64,000 bases of DNA from Lachnospiraceae bacterium (lineage in GTDB: Bacteria > Bacillota > Clostridia > Lachnospirales > Lachnospiraceae). The translations under genes were made by a program, and so were the position numbers. The stretch spans positions 45,134 to 109,133 of the forward strand of contig JAEDCX010000001.1 of NCBI GenBank assembly GCA_016293925.1, read 5' to 3'. This document shows, one piece after another, positions 61,492-64,000 of this stretch. Under the pieces are notes generated by a model. The model was not told where the DNA came from and searched no databases. It saw only the letters and a list, made by a program, of their open reading frames with translations. The first letter of the stretch is position 1. Each line of letters begins with the position of its first letter.

Positions 61492-62846
61492 GATATCCGT
61501 TTCCCCTGTCTGTCCTTTTTATCGCTCCGATACATGGCGGCACACAGCACCATCACATACAGGAAGGGAAGTCTGAATCTGGAATATCCGCCGATTCCGA
61601 ACGGCATACAGCTGCATAGCAGAAAGTACGCCCACACACCGATCAGCATCCATTTCTCATACCACTGACACCGATACTTTCGGTTGAAAACAAATCGGAT
61701 ACTCATATACAGCAGACTGAGCAGCAGTATCACGTCCACAGCGAGCGCAAAACATCCCAGCAGGAAAACCCGGTTCTCCGTCAGTACATATTTCGCACAG
61801 GAACCGATTCTGTTCATGACGCTGCCCCCGGAAAGGAGAAAGTTCTTGATCGTCTGAGTTCCTTCGTAAAACTCCGGGACACTGGAAAGGACATTCATCA
61901 TGCCCGGATATCCCAGTTCCAGAGCAACCCCTCTGGCACAATATTTGGCAAAAATCGGAAGGTTGTCCATAACCAGTTCTTTGCCGTTCGTGATCACCTC
62001 CGGATCCTCGTAGTGATTGTCGACGGAGCTTAAATAATCCATTCTGCGGCTCACTGCGTCATAATACGAGCCGCCGCTCAGATCCGCCTCAATTGCAGAC
62101 GCATAATAGACATACATATTGCTTTTATTCACATCACTTACGCCAAACCGTCCGGATAGCGAATAATTCCTGCAACTCCATCCGATGATCGGAATCATGG
62201 CCAGTACCAGCATGACTGTCCCGATATGCAGGATGTTCCGGTACTGCTTTTTGGATATATATACGACCGTCAGCCCGACAAAAATGCAGATCGGCAAATA
62301 CATGATGATCGGTCGCAGCAATGCCATACATCCAAACAAAATCCCCAGTCCAATGGCATACCGGAGCTTCGGACTATCGAAAATCTTCATCATCAGATAC
62401 AGGAACAACAGGATTCCCACCTGGAAAAGAGCATCTGTCAGAAGCATACAGGTATAGTAAATGCTAAACAGATCGAACAAATAGAACCCTTTGGCAAGGT
62501 TCGTCACAGATTTCCTTTTCACATATCGATCCACCAATCTGTCCCACAGGAAAAACCCAGCCAGATTAGCAAGGATCTGAATTGCGATAATAAACACCGG
62601 ATAATGCTCACCGGTAAGCAATATACCTCCGGCAATCAGAATCGGATACACCGGTGTTCGCAGCATTTCCGGCATATCGCCCACATAAAACCTGCCGGAT
62701 GCCAGAAGTTCTCTGGCCGGATTCACATATGTGATCGTATCTTCCGCAATATAGGTCTGATTCACAATCATATAGACCGCCATCAGACCCCGTACGACTA
62801 TCGCCCCGGCAAACATCAGCCAGAATGCTTTCCTGTTTCTGCTCAT
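61488..62846 (-). CDS. Multi-span membrane glycosyltransferase-like protein (GT39/ArnT-like)
   Basis: This 452-residue protein has about 11-12 hydrophobic helices. The first loop after helix 1 carries YIAEDTITYVNPARELLASG, with acidic residues placed as in GT-C/PMT-like enzymes, and MLRTPVYPILIAGGILL is typical of this group. It likely transfers a sugar from a polyprenyl phosphate to a surface acceptor, but the acceptor is unknown. GGAGGGAATGA precedes the ATG. It is paired with GtrA. Confidence 0.8.
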   Translation of the reverse strand: MSRNRKAFWLMFAGAIVVRGLMAVYMIVNQTYIAEDTITYVNPARELLASGRFYVGDMPEMLRTPVYPILIAGGILLTGEHYPVFIIAIQILANLAGFFLWDRLVDRYVKRKSVTNLAKGFYLFDLFSIYYTCMLLTDALFQVGILLFLYLMMKIFDSPKLRYAIGLGILFGCMALLRPIIMYLPICIFVGLTVVYISKKQYRNILHIGTVMLVLAMIPIIGWSCRNYSLSGRFGVSDVNKSNMYVYYASAIEADLSGGSYYDAVSRRMDYLSSVDNHYEDPEVITNGKELVMDNLPIFAKYCARGVALELGYPGMMNVLSSVPEFYEGTQTIKNFLLSGGSVMNRIGSCAKYVLTENRVFLLGCFALAVDVILLLSLLYMSIRFVFNRKYRCQWYEKWMLIGVWAYFLLCSCMPFGIGGYSRFRLPFLYVMVLCAAMYRSDKKDRQGKRIS

Positions 62847-62943
62847 TCATTCCCTCCAGTTCCGGACGTTGATTCATCCGTTTCCCAAACTAGTATAAAT
62901 CCAATTTATCACATTCTATCCAAACATACCATCCTGAAATCAA

Positions 62944-62970
62944 AAAAGGAGGCTGTATTCTCATACAGCC
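62944..62970 (-). terminator. Intrinsic terminator of the DUF5610-like gene
   Basis: GGCTGTAT (62951-62958) and ATACAGCC (62963-62970) form an 8 bp stem with TCCTTTTTTG on the minus-strand side. Confidence 0.9.
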
Positions 62971-62998
62971 CCTGCTTATGCCCTGCTACTGCGACCAA

Positions 62999-63619
62999 CT
63001 ATGCTTCAACCTGCTCTTTGGATCTGTAATAGTCCTCAAACAATTTATTGGCAGCGTCCAATGTCTGTTTACTGATATCCGGAAGCTCCTTGCCCCATGC
63101 CTTGGCAGCCGCTTCATACCCTTTTTGCATCGCTTCCTGCATTTCTTTCATCTTATCAACATCATCACCGGCAAGCGCACTTGCGAAATCGAACATCCTC
63201 TGCGACGTCTGTTTCACGCCCCAATATCCATCCTCGGAAATATCTTCCCTGGCCTGCGCAATATCAGCCGCGCTGACGTTCTTCAGATTCTCCGGGGAAA
63301 ACAAACTTGCCAGATCACTTGCTCCCGCCTGCTTGGATAACATCTGACTTACCAGATCTGATAACTGCATCTGACGATTTACCTGATCCTGCTTCAACTG
63401 CTGAACCAGGGCGGCACGATCCTCCGCACTCATTTTGTTGATGGAATAGGTTGCCTTATTGGAAACGTCATTCTTCTCGTATACCACACCTGCATCCTTA
63501 TGGGGTTCCTTTCCCTTGGAATCCGTCACCTTTGCGGCAGACGCATTCTGGGTACTTCCCGTTGTCTGTGCTGCATAATTGCTGTAATTATCGGTACTCG
63601 TTCCTACACTTACGCTCAT
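62999..63619 (-). CDS. Hypothetical protein, possible DUF5610-like, likely flagellar regulon
   Basis: This 206-residue soluble protein has a Ser/Thr/Asn-rich N-terminus (about 50 residues) and a helical rest. EDISEDGYWGVKQTSQRMFDFASALAGDD resembles the DUF5610 pattern found in some secreted or flagellum-linked proteins; this is a weak match. No signal peptide is present. AGAGGAGGATAATAAG gives a strong ribosome site. A sigma-D-like promoter at 63714-63741 suggests coexpression with flagellar and chemotaxis genes. Confidence 0.7.
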   Translation of the reverse strand: MSVSVGTSTDNYSNYAAQTTGSTQNASAAKVTDSKGKEPHKDAGVVYEKNDVSNKATYSINKMSAEDRAALVQQLKQDQVNRQMQLSDLVSQMLSKQAGASDLASLFSPENLKNVSAADIAQAREDISEDGYWGVKQTSQRMFDFASALAGDDVDKMKEMQEAMQKGYEAAAKAWGKELPDISKQTLDAANKLFEDYYRSKEQVEA

Positions 63620-63713
63620 CTTATTATCCTCCTCTTCCTTGAGCTGCTGTCAATACGAAAATGCGAATTCCTTTTCGCTGCACAAATAGGACAAAATCTC
63701 CTATCTGATTGGT

Positions 63714-63741
63714 ATATCGGTTTGAGTGCAGAGAATATTTA
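63714..63741 (-). promoter_or_regulatory. Sigma-D (sigma-28)-like promoter
   Basis: On the minus strand TAAA (63738-63741) and CCGATAT (63714-63720) are separated by 17 bases. The sigma-D consensus is TAAA-N15-GCCGATAT; this one reads TAAA-N16-ACCGATAT, one base longer. It points at the gene at 62999-63619, about 95 bases downstream. Confidence 0.6.
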
Positions 63742-63854
63742 TAGTGGAATGCTAATTTATTCTATTTTTTCTCTCCTGCTATGATACAATTATGTTCGGG
63801 ATCGTTTCACCACCCGTTCCGCACCTAACTCATCACGCGAAAGGAAATCACAAT

Positions 63855-64000
63855 ATGACAATCGGAGGAGAAGTCAAATTACTCGGCGACCACTATGCGG
63901 GAGGTTTTTCCTGCGGACTTACCATGGGGGACAGCGGTACCATGGAACGTTTTCAGTTGGTTCGTGAATCCGGGAATGAAATCGTTTATCAGTCTGAAGA
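63855..64000 (+). CDS. Unknown protein, N-terminal 48 residues only
   Basis: A frame open to the window end begins MTIGGEVKLLGDHYAGGFSC. I do not recognise it. GAAAGGAAATCAC precedes the ATG and a TACAAT-like -10 lies near 63784, which supports a real gene. It is divergent from the sigma-D-like promoter gene. The codon use resembles the neighbours. Confidence 0.6.
   Translation, partial: MTIGGEVKLLGDHYAGGFSCGLTMGDSGTMERFQLVRESGNEIVYQSE

Overview
The window looks like chromosome from a low-to-mid-GC Firmicute of class Clostridia, most likely family Lachnospiraceae. The grounds are the gene families and their order (rpmG-secE-nusG, T-box control, DegV/FakB proteins, stand-alone RelQ-type synthetase, stand-alone tryptophan synthase beta chain), sigma-A promoters with 16-18 bp spacers, strong AGGAGG-type ribosome sites, and intrinsic terminators. 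A sigma-D-like promoter near the right end suggests a motile organism. No rRNA, tRNA, CRISPR array, prophage or intact insertion sequence was seen.

Layout. 1-18 kb is mostly housekeeping: nusG (cut by the edge), secE, rpmG, murA, an M23/LysM/G5 cell-wall hydrolase, dinB, a flavin reductase, a RelQ-type alarmone synthetase, galE, a hybrid histidine kinase, ilvE, a GNAT enzyme, uppP, and a TrpXYZ-type ABC importer behind a clear T-box riboswitch. 18-21 kb carries an XRE regulator with a long glycine pentapeptide array, a membrane diguanylate cyclase, and a zinc-ribbon membrane protein.

21-33 kb is the most unusual region. It is a tightly overlapping 11-gene operon on the minus strand. It encodes an acyl-ligase fused to a carrier domain, two PlsC-type acyltransferases, a second acyl-ligase, a free acyl carrier protein, an LRAT-like acyltransferase fused to a phosphopantetheinyl transferase, an alpha/beta hydrolase, a FakB-like fatty-acid binding protein, an MFS_2 transporter, a FakA-like fatty acid kinase, and a hydrolase with Cys at the nucleophile position. 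A further hydrolase is divergent. Together they resemble an expanded, carrier-protein-based version of the LplT-Aas lysophospholipid salvage pair joined to a Fak system. I infer a membrane lipid uptake, remodelling or acyl-product pathway; I do not know it as a described system.

33-42 kb holds a HAD phosphatase, a MATE pseudogene with a large internal deletion, a DegT-type aminotransferase, mntP, an intact MATE exporter, a second DegV/FakB protein with a divergent TetR regulator, and an iron-dependent alcohol dehydrogenase. 42-54 kb is a plant-glycan side-chain locus: stand-alone PTS EIIC, GH31, GH51, a tandem CE1-type esterase, a LacI regulator, a serine hydrolase, and a DUF5060/GH140-like hydrolase. 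Two nearly identical 18 bp palindromes mark the probable LacI operators. 54-60 kb has a paired ABC exporter system with a DUF1854 protein between the two halves. 60-64 kb has trpB, a GtrA protein with a GT39-like membrane protein, a likely flagellar-regulon protein, and the start of an unknown gene.

Start codons were chosen from ribosome-binding sites, so several genes begin inside a longer open frame. Family assignments come from motifs read by eye, without database searches.
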